This document shows, piece by piece, positions 45,451 through 55,384 of a stretch of 64,000 nt of DNA (its first letter is position 1; each line of letters starts with the position of its first letter). This DNA comes from CAZDBA01 sp965224765. Its GTDB lineage: Bacteria > Planctomycetota > Planctomycetia > Pirellulales > Pirellulaceae. The stretch is taken from the NCBI GenBank assembly GCA_965224765.1, contig CBDDAC010000023.1, positions 62,001 through 126,000 of the forward strand, read 5' to 3'. The translations under genes and the position numbers were made by a program. The notes beneath the pieces were generated by a model, which ran no database searches, was not told the DNA's origin, and saw nothing but the letters and a program-made list of their open reading frames with translations.

Positions 45451-46488
45451 TTACTCAGATGAAATGCTGTTGATCGCATCAACAATTGATCGTGTAATTT
45501 CGTCTTGAGACGAAGAAGTCGCAAATTTATCGACCCAAATATGGGCACCGTCGGCAGCTCGAATGATCTCCGCCAAGATTACGGGATTCCCCTCATCCAG
45601 AAAGAACTTGCCATTCACAATCAAGTCGATCTTAAATTCGTCGACGAGGTCCCACATCAACTGCGGCGGTTCATCGAAACGAGATGTTGTTGTTGGTCCA
45701 ACGACATTGAACTTGGCAAACTCCAATTGCTCAAGAATGCCCCAACCAATTTCACCGGTTCCAATTGATTTGAACTCGGGTTTGGTAGTTTTAAACGGCA
45801 TTATGGCGATGAGAGGATTTTCAGTTGTTTCCCTTAACAAAGTCGGAGTAGTCTTGAACATTGAATGTATCAAGAAAGAAATGCACACGATTGCGATAAC
45901 GAACAAACTTGCAAACAGAAACAACCGCTTTAGTAGTACGTTAGTCGCTTGTGTGTTGAAAATCGAAGAATCAATTTCGACACCATTCTTGATTACTGGT
46001 TCGACGAATGAATCGGGGAGCACTTCCTCGGAATCGTTGACCTTGTCATCGAATGCCTTCGTAACTTTTGGAGTGGCATAGTCGACCGCCGAGTCATCGC
46101 GATCCTGTGAGAAGACGTCGGGGTCTGAAGAAACTCCGTCAGTGCTTGCTGGCTGAACCGCATCGGTGTATTTGAACTCAGCAATCCAACGGTAGCCGCG
46201 ACGTGGAATCGTCTCAACAAACTTTGGTTTGGAAGCTGAGTCATTCAAGGCGGAGCGAATTTGCCGAATACAAAAATGCAAGTTCGCTTCATAGTCAACA
46301 CCGGTTCCTGGCCATAATTCATCTCCAATAGCCTGATGACTGGTGATTTCCGGATAATTATTGAGTAGTAGTTCGAGTAATTGGCTGGGTTGGGGCGGAA
46401 GCCGACTGACAGTAGCTTTTCCGTCGGTAGATTGCGTTAGCTCGCCAGTTGACTGGTCGAATTCAAAATTCAAAAATCGTATTTTCAC
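45451..46488 (-). CDS. CadC-like membrane-bound transcriptional regulator (winged helix + TM + periplasmic domain)
   Basis: One-component regulator of 345 residues. GTG 46488 is chosen because it begins exactly at the OmpR-type winged-helix domain (KIRFLNFEFDQSTGELT); this domain ends with FVETIPRRGYRWIAEF, the Trans_reg_C signature (about 1-100). An acidic linker follows, then one membrane helix (LFLFASLFVIAIVCISFLI, about 190-210). The outer domain (IAIMPFKTTKPEFKSIGTGEIGWGILEQLEFAKFNVVGP, IVNGKFFLDEGNPVILAEIIRAADGAHIWVDKF) resembles the TolB/FlgO-like domain often attached to such regulators. DNA binding at the membrane without phosphorylation is expected. Targets are unknown. Confidence 0.85.
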   Translation of the reverse strand: MKIRFLNFEFDQSTGELTQSTDGKATVSRLPPQPSQLLELLLNNYPEITSHQAIGDELWPGTGVDYEANLHFCIRQIRSALNDSASKPKFVETIPRRGYRWIAEFKYTDAVQPASTDGVSSDPDVFSQDRDDSAVDYATPKVTKAFDDKVNDSEEVLPDSFVEPVIKNGVEIDSSIFNTQATNVLLKRLFLFASLFVIAIVCISFLIHSMFKTTPTLLRETTENPLIAIMPFKTTKPEFKSIGTGEIGWGILEQLEFAKFNVVGPTTTSRFDEPPQLMWDLVDEFKIDLIVNGKFFLDEGNPVILAEIIRAADGAHIWVDKFATSSSQDEITRSIVDAINSISSE

Positions 46489-46700
46489 GTGTTCACATTC
46501 TCTAGTGGCAAAGCAATCTCGAACAAATGTGAGGCGATAATCAAGGCCGCACCTATCAACCATTTGGGAACTGGTTCAATCGAACACCGTCCCGTACCTA
46601 AGATCAATTGTAGTAGCTGCATCGCGGGAATTTCGCAACAAGATCGAATTGCGTCGGAAGACTCGTTTCTCGATCAAGCAACACGCCCAAGTTTGCCGCT

Positions 46701-48143
46701 CTAATTCGCACCGTTTGCCACCAGGACAGCAGTTATTTTCGCGTCGCGTGCCATCATTCGCGGGGTCTCGCCACTGGGTTTGAACTTGCGGCCGACCCGA
46801 TTAACATCTGCTCCATTTGAGATCAACAACTCAACCGCCTTTAAATCGCTGCGTTGAGCTGCCCAGTGAAGTGCGGTCGTACCAAGAAAATGCTGTTGTT
46901 CGACTTTCCCGCCTCGGTCAATCAATAGTTCCAGCATTTCAATCGGGCACTTTCCAATTACCGGGTAGGACAAGAGCGGGTAATCATGTGCCCCACGTTC
47001 GTGAATACGATCAGCGTCTTCGTCGAGGTATCGTTTCACTGTTGCGATATCGTTCATCATCACGGCAGTCGGTAAAGAATAGGGTGCACCGCTCTTCAGT
47101 AATACCTCGACGATCGGTTTATTGCCCATATGTGCACCTGCTTCTACGCAAATCTCACTTGTCGTCGCAACACTATGTGCCATCCGGGGATCCTTCTTGA
47201 TTGCTTCTTTCACGTAGTCAAGATTGCCATGCGATTGCCCAACGAGTTTCCGTCGTTCAAAAAGTGAAATGTCACCGAAATCTGGAATGCGGTAGTCGTT
47301 GCCCGCTGCGTCATACTTCACTCTTGACGTTCGGCAAGTCCTTGGTATGACATCGTGATTCTTCAACATGTTGACAACTTCCGCAAATCCATTTTTTTCT
47401 GCCAGTTGCGCAGCAGATTTTTTGTTGTATCGGGCGTCAACGTTCGCACCTAAACGTATTAACATCTCAACCATTTCACGGCTCCCCCGCTCGGAAGCAA
47501 TATGCAACGGCGGCGCATCAGAATTGGTTGGCGGATTTGGGCTCGCGTTGTTTGATAACATCGCAGCAGCAGTGATTTCAGATGTTTTCAAATCCCTGAA
47601 TCGAAGTGCTTTTTGAATCGGGCTGATTCCCTTTTTCCCCCGGGGCGAGGCATTTGGATCGGCGCCCAGCGCGTAAATCCGCCACATATCCTGTCCTGCC
47701 CCAGCGGAAGCGGCAGCATACATTGCGGTTCCGCCAATCGGATGATCGGAGTTTACGAACTCTACAATTTCGTTTCCCTTCGATTTAACAATGGCGTCAA
47801 ACCGATCCCAATCCTGCGCCAACGCGGATTCGTGCAAGTCGCTTTCGTAGCCCGTAGCCTTAAAAAAATCGGCAATTGAATTGTGCCCCAACAATAAGGC
47901 CAACGCGAAGCAAGACAGTCCCGCCTTGTCTTTCAACTTTAACAGGTCTCTGGCTTTTGCAACTTGTTGTTTGACACTTGCAAGGTTTCCAGTGCGGATT
48001 GCTTCCCAAAATAATTGTTCATCTTTCGTAGATATGTTCTGGGGATCTCCTGCGAAAAGCCGCAAGTTCAATGAAGGGATGGCTCCTACAACGGCGACTG
48101 CTGTGCTCGTCTTAAGAAATGTTCTTCTACTTTTGTCTTGCAT
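46701..48143 (-). CDS. Tat-exported ankyrin-repeat protein
   Basis: Protein of 480 residues. ATG 48143 starts a twin-arginine signal (MQDKSRRTFLKTSTAVAVVGAIPSLNLRLFAGD, with SRRTFLK). Ankyrin repeats fill most of the rest (SCFALALLLGHNSIADFF, PLHIASERGSREMVEMLIRLGANVDARYN, TALHWAAQRSDLKAVELLISNGADVN). These are protein-binding helices; no catalytic domain is visible. Tat export implies folding before secretion. The partner is unknown. Overlap with the upstream CadC-like gene is absent (about 210 nt apart, same strand). Confidence 0.87.
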   Translation of the reverse strand: MQDKSRRTFLKTSTAVAVVGAIPSLNLRLFAGDPQNISTKDEQLFWEAIRTGNLASVKQQVAKARDLLKLKDKAGLSCFALALLLGHNSIADFFKATGYESDLHESALAQDWDRFDAIVKSKGNEIVEFVNSDHPIGGTAMYAAASAGAGQDMWRIYALGADPNASPRGKKGISPIQKALRFRDLKTSEITAAAMLSNNASPNPPTNSDAPPLHIASERGSREMVEMLIRLGANVDARYNKKSAAQLAEKNGFAEVVNMLKNHDVIPRTCRTSRVKYDAAGNDYRIPDFGDISLFERRKLVGQSHGNLDYVKEAIKKDPRMAHSVATTSEICVEAGAHMGNKPIVEVLLKSGAPYSLPTAVMMNDIATVKRYLDEDADRIHERGAHDYPLLSYPVIGKCPIEMLELLIDRGGKVEQQHFLGTTALHWAAQRSDLKAVELLISNGADVNRVGRKFKPSGETPRMMARDAKITAVLVANGAN

Positions 48144-49748
48144 TTGTTTCTTCTTTCGAGGTTTCCAAGAAAACGTACGTAGATGGCTGTATGAATGTAC
48201 GCATCGAGCGGAGAATCGCATCGCATTAAACCCTTAGAAACGCCTTAGAAAAGTCTGTTGAAGTCGTTCCCGATGTTTTGTAGGTGTTTTTGCCGTTTGG
48301 ATTGACTCTCGTAGTTGCCGAAAATCAATAAAAAGCCATGATCTGATCAAAATCCTGAATGGATTTCCGCCAGCCCTTCGGTTCATCGCTCGCACAAACG
48401 GACTTGGCCAACCTGCGTCGGTGTGAAACACCGAAGGCCATTTGGGTCGTTCTCAAAACTCCGAACCAAATCAACCCATGTCGAGAAACACAGGATTTGA
48501 TTTGAATTCTGACGTCAAATTGGAATTGCTTTGTGCGGTTTCGTTCATCATTCTCCATTTCACAAGGCGTGAAGGTCGCCGCTGAACTCAATCCCAAATT
48601 TGGGACTCGTAATCCGCCAAATTCAGGTGGCGTTTGGGAGCATGGGAGAAACGCCAAAGAGAGGAGTAGTTCAAGGAAAACCTGAGAGATATGTGACTTT
48701 CCGCGAGAAACCAAGTGTCGAGAGATCCGGTAGGGGGTCGGGAGTCTTTTCTGGTTGAACAGAACGACAAGTCAACTGGCATAAGATTTCCTACCCAACC
48801 CGCTTTGCTAAAGAAACTGAAAAGACTCCCGACCCCATGTTGCCCAACATCTGCAATAGATTCGTAAGCTAGAGTGAAAACCGAAACCAAAACCAAACCT
48901 CCACGTTCTTTGCGCTGAACTTACGTCCCTGTGAGCGACAAACCCACAGCTTGATTGGCAGTCAGTAATCCACAACAATTCAGTGGAGTTTGGCGGCAAA
49001 CACTACCTCCCTCAAGGACAGCCAAACGGCATATGTCGCAACTCAGAATGCAAATCGATGAACAGCAAAGTATTTGCCGTTGTATGGAATCATCCGCACC
49101 CAACTCTTGTCTTTGGGGCGAGTACGGCGACTACACCCAAATCATTTACGAAGTCTACATGGATTCACAATTCGTACTTAAACACGAAGAAAAACACGAT
49201 GAACGATCCGCGACAGGGATCTAGGAAATGGTTTTTTGGGTGCTGGCTCTGAAGAAGTAGCCCTCGTTTCGCGCGGTGTGAACAACTCTGGAAAACCCTC
49301 TGATTTCGGTTTTCTTTCTGATTGAAACAACATACACATCGATCAGATTACGTTTTGTGTCCGCTGAGGAATCGCTGCCAATGTGAACCATGATCTGGTT
49401 GCGAGTTACACATTGCCCTGGTGAGAAATCAGGCATTCCAGGACTGACAACTTCTGAGGGGAAAGCTTGAGTTCATGTGAGTGGCGCCAGTCCTGTCCAT
49501 TGATTGTGTCAATTTTTAAGTCGCCATAGCACTGGAAGACTGGCGAGTTCATTCTGTTTTTCCATGGCTTTTACTGGATCCTGGCGTGGTAAAGACACTA
49601 ATTCCGACAAAGATGAAACAAAGTCGCAAGTTTTTATGTACAACCTTTGCTGGTTCTGGAGGTTTCATTTGCCTTTTCATGTTCCTGCAATACTCTGGAA
49701 GCGCAATAGTAGTGTCAATTCTGTTTCAAAAAAATTCGCCTTCGGGAA
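48144..49748. other. 1.6-kb gap with a long inverted repeat, no supported gene
   Basis: The main structure is the inverted repeat at 48734-48836. A perfect 12-bp palindrome (CCCAAATTTGGG) lies at 48593-48604. ORFs here, including a minus frame over the inverted repeat, look repeat-derived and lack starts or family resemblance. Confidence 0.45.
48734..48836. repeat. 18-bp perfect inverted repeat with 67-bp spacer
   Basis: GGGGTCGGGAGTCTTTTC (48734-48751) is exactly complementary to 48819-48836. The arms would bring the spacer into a large hairpin. I believe similar elements occur in related planctomycete genomes (memory only). It could be a non-autonomous mobile element or a structured RNA. 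Confidence 0.65.
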
Positions 49749-50987
49749 ATGATAAAGCTACTTCTTAAAACGATAGCCGTTCTGGCGGTTCTGGGTGCCA
49801 TCGGTGTCGGCATCTATGTGCCGGTTTCCAATGCAATCTCGGAGCGAAATAAACCCGTCTGGCGTACCGTCAAGCCGGAAATGGGAACGGTGATCCAGTT
49901 TGTGAATTCAACCGGATCGATCAAGCCTGTTAAATCCGTTCAGGTTGGTTCCTTTGTTTCCGGCCCGATTGCGGAATTGTATGCCGAGTTCAACCAGGAA
50001 GTTAAAGCCGACGAGCTACTTGCAAAAATTGACTCGAGACTGATTCAGGCAAATGTGAATCGTGATCGTGCTTCGCTGGAGATCACCAAAGCCGAAGTGC
50101 ACCGCGTCAAGTCTCAGCTTCAACAGGCCAAAAATGATCAGGCCCGTGCCCTGGCACTTCAAAAAAGGAACAAGGATTTTATCGCTCAATCAGAGCTGGA
50201 TCGAGTTAAATTCAATCTGCTGTCGCTTGAATCGCAGTTAATCAGCGCCAAGGCTTCTGTCAAACAATCCGAGGCATCGTTATCCAATACTCTGCAGAAT
50301 CTGGAGTACACGTTTATCCGCTCCCCTGAGGATGGAATCATTATTGACCGAAAGGTCGAACCCGGGCAGACTCTGGCAGCGTCCTTTCAGACACCGGAGC
50401 TGTTTGTTGTCGGTGTTGGAATGCGGAAAAAGATGCATGTCTTCGCAAATGTTGACGAATCGGAAATCGGGTTGATTCGAGACGCGGCCAAAACAAAGCA
50501 GCCTGTCTGGTTTCGTGTCGATGCTTATCCCAAGGATCTTTTCGAAGGTACGATTGAGGAAGTACGATTCAGTTCCACCGAGACTCAAAATGTTGTTACT
50601 TATCCGGTTGTGGTCGGTGCCGCAAATCCTGAGTTGAAACTGCTTCCGGGAATGACGGCAAACATGGCATTCCAAATCAGAAGTGTGGAGAATGTTCTGA
50701 GAGTTCCCAAGTCAGCCGTCCGGTTCTTTCCTATCGATGCGGAACAGGTCCATCCTGATGATCGGCATATTCTTGAAGGACAGGAAGACAAGCAACCTGC
50801 GTCTGCCAACGATATCCTCAACGTTGCTGAAGATGAATCAGAGAACCGATACGTCTGGACATTTGACGGCGAATACCTTCGAGCTGTAAAAGTCAAAACC
50901 GGGGTCTCTGACGCTGTGTATATCGAGGTTCAATCGGGTGACATCGATGTTGAGAGTGAGCTGGTCACCGGCAACGACGCGTTTTAG
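49749..50987 (+). CDS. macA: Periplasmic adaptor subunit of a MacAB-TolC-like exporter
   Basis: Membrane-fusion (HlyD/MacA-type) protein of 412 residues. An N-terminal anchor (LLLKTIAVLAVLGAIGVGIYVPV) is followed by a barrel-sandwich half (GSIKPVKSVQVGSFVSGPIAELY), a long coiled-coil hairpin (about 95-180, Gln/Lys-rich helices), the returning half (YTFIRSPEDGIIIDRKVEPGQTL) and beta-barrel/membrane-proximal domains. It lies 14 nt upstream of a MacB-type permease and in the same cluster as TolC-like and ATPase genes. Substrate is not deducible; MacAB systems export macrolides, peptides or lipids. Confidence 0.87.
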   Translation: MIKLLLKTIAVLAVLGAIGVGIYVPVSNAISERNKPVWRTVKPEMGTVIQFVNSTGSIKPVKSVQVGSFVSGPIAELYAEFNQEVKADELLAKIDSRLIQANVNRDRASLEITKAEVHRVKSQLQQAKNDQARALALQKRNKDFIAQSELDRVKFNLLSLESQLISAKASVKQSEASLSNTLQNLEYTFIRSPEDGIIIDRKVEPGQTLAASFQTPELFVVGVGMRKKMHVFANVDESEIGLIRDAAKTKQPVWFRVDAYPKDLFEGTIEEVRFSSTETQNVVTYPVVVGAANPELKLLPGMTANMAFQIRSVENVLRVPKSAVRFFPIDAEQVHPDDRHILEGQEDKQPASANDILNVAEDESENRYVWTFDGEYLRAVKVKTGVSDAVYIEVQSGDIDVESELVTGNDAF

Positions 50988-51001
50988 CGGGCAATAGATC
51001 A

Positions 51002-52243
51002 ATGCAGTTTTTCACGATTCTTTCCATCGCGGCCCGTGCACTGGCCAAAAACAAAATGCGTGCTTTCCTGACGGTTCTTGGAGTCGTTATTGGAATTGCA
51101 GCGGTCACGACCATGGTTTCGATTGGTCAAAGCTCCCAGGCTTATCTGATGAATGAGTTGTCAAGCCTGGGGAACAATGTGCTGATGATCTTCCCCCGGT
51201 CGGTGGAACGAGCTGGAGTCAGTGGCGGTAGAAGCCACGCGCTGACCGCGGAGGACAGTGACTCTATTGCCAGAGAGTGCCCCGGCGTACTTGCTTCGTC
51301 CCCCATTGTCTTTACCAGTGGTCAGCTGGTTTACTCTCATACCAATATGAGCCCGGACTCGATTCTTGGAGTGGGGGAACATTTTGAAACGGTTCGCAAC
51401 TGGCATGTGGATGAAGGCATCTTTTTTGACAAATCTCAAATCCGCAAGGCGGAAAAGGTCTGCGTGATCGGGCGCACCGTTGCCGCACGCCTGTTGCAGG
51501 CGGCAAGGCCTATTGGAAAAGTCATCCGGATCAACGGCAAACCTTTCACCGTCATCGGTATCCTTCGAAAAAAAGGAGCCAATATGGCCGGGCAGGATCA
51601 GGACAATATTGTTCTACTGCCCTTCACCACGGTTCGTCGGGTACTGGAAGGCTCAGCATTTAACGATGTGCACGAAATCATGGTGTCGGCAAAAGAAGGA
51701 AGACAGACGGCTGCGGTTGAGGCCGAAATAACAGGTCTGCTTCGTGACCGGCATGGGATTCACGGCTCCGGTGAGTCAGATTTTCAAATCGAAACGATGG
51801 CTGAAATTGCCCGTATGCTGAACATGGTCACTGGCACGATGACGATAATGCTGTCGGCGATCGCAGGGATCTCGCTTCTGGTTGGAGGTGTCGGGATCAT
51901 GAACATCATGTTGGTCTCGGTAACTGAACGGACCCGTGAGATTGGAATTCGAATGGCAGTAGGCGCAAAAGGACGAGACATCCTGTTTCAATTCCTGATC
52001 GAGTCGGTTCTGCTTTCCTGCATCGGAGGCGTTATCGGAATTGCGATTGGAATCGGTGCCTCCTATGGTCTGACTCAGATTATCAACGCCGCTCTGTCTG
52101 GACCGGAATGGCCTATGGTCGTTTCGATTCCCGCTGCAGTTATCGCGTTTCTGTTTGCGGCGGCGGTTGGAGTCTTCTTCGGGTTTTATCCGGCGCGTCG
52201 AGCCAGTCGCCTTGATCCTATTGATGCACTTCGCTATGAGTAG
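51002..52243 (+). CDS. MacB/FtsX-type ABC transporter permease
   Basis: Permease of 413 residues lacking the N-terminal ATPase found in E. coli MacB. TM1 is at about 20-45 (MRAFLTVLGVVIGIAAVTTMVSIG), followed by a large periplasmic domain (about 50-270) and three C-terminal helices with the FtsX signature (GGVGIMNIMLVSVTERTREIGIRMAVGA, then LIESVLLSCIGGVIGIAIG, and AAVGVFFGFYPARRASRLDPIDALRYE). The ATPase is encoded separately and convergently at 54210-54935. It pairs with the adaptor gene just upstream as an operon. Confidence 0.93.
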   Translation: MQFFTILSIAARALAKNKMRAFLTVLGVVIGIAAVTTMVSIGQSSQAYLMNELSSLGNNVLMIFPRSVERAGVSGGRSHALTAEDSDSIARECPGVLASSPIVFTSGQLVYSHTNMSPDSILGVGEHFETVRNWHVDEGIFFDKSQIRKAEKVCVIGRTVAARLLQAARPIGKVIRINGKPFTVIGILRKKGANMAGQDQDNIVLLPFTTVRRVLEGSAFNDVHEIMVSAKEGRQTAAVEAEITGLLRDRHGIHGSGESDFQIETMAEIARMLNMVTGTMTIMLSAIAGISLLVGGVGIMNIMLVSVTERTREIGIRMAVGAKGRDILFQFLIESVLLSCIGGVIGIAIGIGASYGLTQIINAALSGPEWPMVVSIPAAVIAFLFAAAVGVFFGFYPARRASRLDPIDALRYE

Positions 52244-52302
52244 CGTCGATGCAGTCCGCCTGCGGAGCATGAAAATGCCCCGCGAATGAATAAGCAGCGG
52301 CG

Positions 52303-54129
52303 CTACTGGCGTTCACGGCTATTTCCCAGCGCCCTCAGATCAAATGCCTCATCTGATCGCTTTCCGGAATCGGGATATCTTTCAGGCGTCCCGGCTGGGA
52401 ATACTTTTTCCGGGTAGCAAAGAGGGTTGCCTAGGCGTCCCATCGGCCCGAGCGACTGAAAACGTTCTTCATAAAACACGATTCCATGAGTTTCCAGAAT
52501 CGTGCCGGTCTGAAATTCGATGTTCGTAAGCTCAATGTTGTATTGTGCGATCGACTGCGCTTCCTGGGAGACCGCATTTCCCCATGATGCAATTGCTTGA
52601 AGAACATTGATGAATTCGCTGCGGCCCGAATTGAAATCAGCCAGCTGATTTTCCAGATTCAGTCGTGATGCCTCTTTGGCTTCTCGAAATGCGACGATCT
52701 GGGCATGGAACTGATCGACGTTTCGGTAATTAATTGCAAGTTGATGAATCATTTGATGAATAGCCTGATCAAGGTTGATCCGGTCACGATTCAACACCAT
52801 TTCCTGTCGTCGCAAAGACGCTCTTGACTGCCGCAGGCCAATGGGGACTGAGAAATTGACCCCGACACTGAATCCCTGAAACCGCTCCGCGCCGGATTGC
52901 AGGTTTGCGCCGTTGGGCATTGTTCCCTGGAGTCCATCCCAGCGGTAGCTGGCGATTGCATCCAGTTGGGGCCGCGTTTGATTGGCGGCTTGAGCAAGTC
53001 GCTGTTGGTCGGCTTCGAGAACCAGCTTTAGTTCGATAATATCTGGACGATACTGCTCAGCCAGTACCAGTAGTTGGTTCCAGTCAAAATCAACTTTGTC
53101 CTGGACAGGCACTGAAGACGGGACGTACTTTGTGTCGTTTGAATACTGCTTGTAAAAAACATTTCGCAACGCCGTTTCTCGCAACAGTAGATCGGACTTC
53201 GCAGAAATCATGCTGGCCTGGGTATTGGCCAGAGCAGATTTCGCTTGAGCCACGATAGCAACCTGATCGAACCCCTCTTCCAGTCGCGCTGTTGCCCGTT
53301 CCAGAGCAAACTCCAACTGCTCAATCTGCTGTTCCAGCGCCCAGATGTTGATTCGCGCTGAAACCAGCAACCAGTAAGATTCAATGACACTTCGTACCAG
53401 ATCCTGCACCGAACTCTTGAATTGAAAATAAGAACGCTCAGTATCGTTGCGAGCCAGAATAACAGGAGTCAGGTTGGCTGCTCGACCATACCCCCGCATC
53501 AAAGGCTGACGCAGCGTCATCTCAACTGAAGACCGGATTTCCGGCTCCAGCGGTGTAAGTCCTGGTTCAAAATAGGAACCCACGGTGTTGATGTTCAGAC
53601 CCAGTTGTGCGCCGTTGAAGTTTTGCTTGGAAAAGCCGATGACAGTGTTCACTGCGTCAGAACTGGCACCAACGATCAGTGATTGTCCAGCGATCAACGT
53701 ATCGAATATTGCTCCTGGCTGATCCGACTTGCCTATGGACGACGTGATATTGAACGAGGGGTCAAAGACTGCTGCCGTTTCGTCAATGGCCGTATTCGAA
53801 ATTGCGACGTCGTAAATCGAACGTCCAGTCGTCGAAGCAGAAGCGCCGGAAACAATGCGGACGACACCGGCATTTTCAATGGCGATTCGAATTGCTTCGT
53901 CAAGTGAAAGTAGTTCTTCTGTTTCAGTTCCAGTGTCCGAATAGGTCCTGGGGGCCGAGACATCTGGAATCCTGGCGGTCTGGAGTTCGCCAGGATTTCG
54001 CACTCGAATATGCGCCCGCTCCGGTAGCGTAAACCTTGACGATTGTTGCGCGTCGGTAATATTTACCAGTGAGGCTGACGCACTCAGTATCAGCAGAATC
54101 GAGAAACTTTTCTTAATGAGCATAGTCAT
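52303..54129 (-). CDS. TolC-family outer-membrane efflux protein
   Basis: Outer-membrane channel subunit of about 608 residues. I start at ATG 54129 (54123 is equally possible) for the signal peptide MLIKKSFSILLILSASASLVNITDAQ. TolC-type features: EAIRIAIENAGVVRI repeat starts, TLRQPLMRGYGRAANLTPV, long amphipathic helices (about 250-320 and 450-530), and paired repeats. Two-fold repeats of long helices form the periplasmic tunnel in the family. It lies downstream of the ATPase gene on the same strand and faces the permease gene, separated by 59 nt. Together they complete a tripartite exporter. Confidence 0.88.
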   Translation of the reverse strand: MTMLIKKSFSILLILSASASLVNITDAQQSSRFTLPERAHIRVRNPGELQTARIPDVSAPRTYSDTGTETEELLSLDEAIRIAIENAGVVRIVSGASASTTGRSIYDVAISNTAIDETAAVFDPSFNITSSIGKSDQPGAIFDTLIAGQSLIVGASSDAVNTVIGFSKQNFNGAQLGLNINTVGSYFEPGLTPLEPEIRSSVEMTLRQPLMRGYGRAANLTPVILARNDTERSYFQFKSSVQDLVRSVIESYWLLVSARINIWALEQQIEQLEFALERATARLEEGFDQVAIVAQAKSALANTQASMISAKSDLLLRETALRNVFYKQYSNDTKYVPSSVPVQDKVDFDWNQLLVLAEQYRPDIIELKLVLEADQQRLAQAANQTRPQLDAIASYRWDGLQGTMPNGANLQSGAERFQGFSVGVNFSVPIGLRQSRASLRRQEMVLNRDRINLDQAIHQMIHQLAINYRNVDQFHAQIVAFREAKEASRLNLENQLADFNSGRSEFINVLQAIASWGNAVSQEAQSIAQYNIELTNIEFQTGTILETHGIVFYEERFQSLGPMGRLGNPLCYPEKVFPAGTPERYPDSGKRSDEAFDLRALGNSRERQ

Positions 54130-54209
54130 GATACGATCAGAATCGATCGTATCGCTTTTCATAATTGAATCGAAAATGCCAGAATTGTGGTCTTGCGTTA
54201 AGCAGTGCC

Positions 54210-54935
54210 TCAATCGTCGTAAGAGTGTAACGCCTGTAGGGCTTCGGCAAAGTTTTTCGTGTCCGCTACGACATCCCCATCCCGCAGAACAATGGTCCTT
54301 TTGGCATGACGGGCAACGTCCTGGTCATGGGTCACGAGGATGACAGTGAGCTGCTGCTCCTCGTTGAGGCGTTCGAAAAGAGAAATAATTTCACGGCTGG
54401 TTTTTGTATCAAGGTTACCCGTTGGCTCATCGGCCATCAGAATCGCCGGACGATTGACCAGCGAGCGGGCAATTGCGACTCGTTGTTGCTGACCACCTGA
54501 CAGTTGAGCCGGATGGTGATCCGTTCGGTCGCCGAGTCCGACCAAATCCAGTAATTCCCTGGCGCGATTCCTTCGCTCCCTTGCTGAGCTCCGCTTGCTG
54601 TAGAGCAGCGGGAGTTCAACGTTTTCTTCAGCGGACGTTCGTGATAACAGATTGAAGTTCTGGAATACGAAGCCGATTTTTCGATTGCGTATATCGGCTC
54701 TGGCATTTCTTGACATTCCGGCAACCTGTTCTCCGTCGAGTTCGTAGCTGCCGGTGGTCGGACGATCAAGGCATCCGAGTGTGTTCATCAATGTCGATTT
54801 CCCTGACCCCGACGGGCCAATCAGCGCGATGTATTCGCCTTTTTCAATGGAGAGGTGGGTGGAATTGAGCGCGTGAACTTTGATTTCACCGAGTTCGTAA
54901 GTTTTGGAAATGTCAGTCAGTTGAATAAGGGACAC
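54210..54935 (-). CDS. ABC transporter ATPase (LolD/MacB-type)
   Basis: ATP-binding subunit of about 241 residues. GTG 54935 is chosen because it begins at the conserved start (VSLIQLTDISKTYELG) and has AGGA about 7-9 nt upstream; ATG 54989 is an alternative. Walker A GPSGSGKST, Q-loop (FVFQNFNLLS), signature LSGGQQQRVAIAR, Walker B ILMADEP and H-loop VTHD are all present. It is the missing motor for the permease at 51002-52243. It is co-oriented with the TolC-like gene, 80 nt downstream. Confidence 0.95.
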   Translation of the reverse strand: MSLIQLTDISKTYELGEIKVHALNSTHLSIEKGEYIALIGPSGSGKSTLMNTLGCLDRPTTGSYELDGEQVAGMSRNARADIRNRKIGFVFQNFNLLSRTSAEENVELPLLYSKRSSARERRNRARELLDLVGLGDRTDHHPAQLSGGQQQRVAIARSLVNRPAILMADEPTGNLDTKTSREIISLFERLNEEQQLTVILVTHDQDVARHAKRTIVLRDGDVVADTKNFAEALQALHSYDD

Positions 54936-55384
54936 GCTGGGTTCCTGAACTCGTATTGCTGTCGTTAGTCTTGGCAATCCCTTCCGCACATCGAGTTTGC
55001 GTGAAATCGGGAAGCCAGCTCTTACAAAGCATGACAGGCTTCACGATGAAGTCCAGATAAAACAGGTCCAAGTAGTGGACGGATCTGCCACGTCAAAGTA
55101 CCGGGACTGCTTATCGTCCTGCTATTGTGTCTTAAACGTATACCAAGTCTGACGTAACTCAGTTCCAAAAATCTGCCTTTTTGCCGGATGAGTCCTGACT
55201 GAAACGAAAATTTGTTGCGAGATGGGCTTGGCACCGATTCGTTGTCGAGCTAGCTGGTAATCTACAACCGAAAAACGGTACCGCGCTAAATGAAAAAAAA
55301 TCGGCGCACTTTCGAATTTTTCCTTCCTGCGTTCGGCGTGAACTCTGAGGCGTTCAAACGATGCAGCCGATGAACTTCGCTGTC
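54936..55384. other. 449-bp gap, no gene seen
   Basis: No frame here has protein-like features. The stretch separates the exporter cluster from the NADAR gene. Confidence 0.45.
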
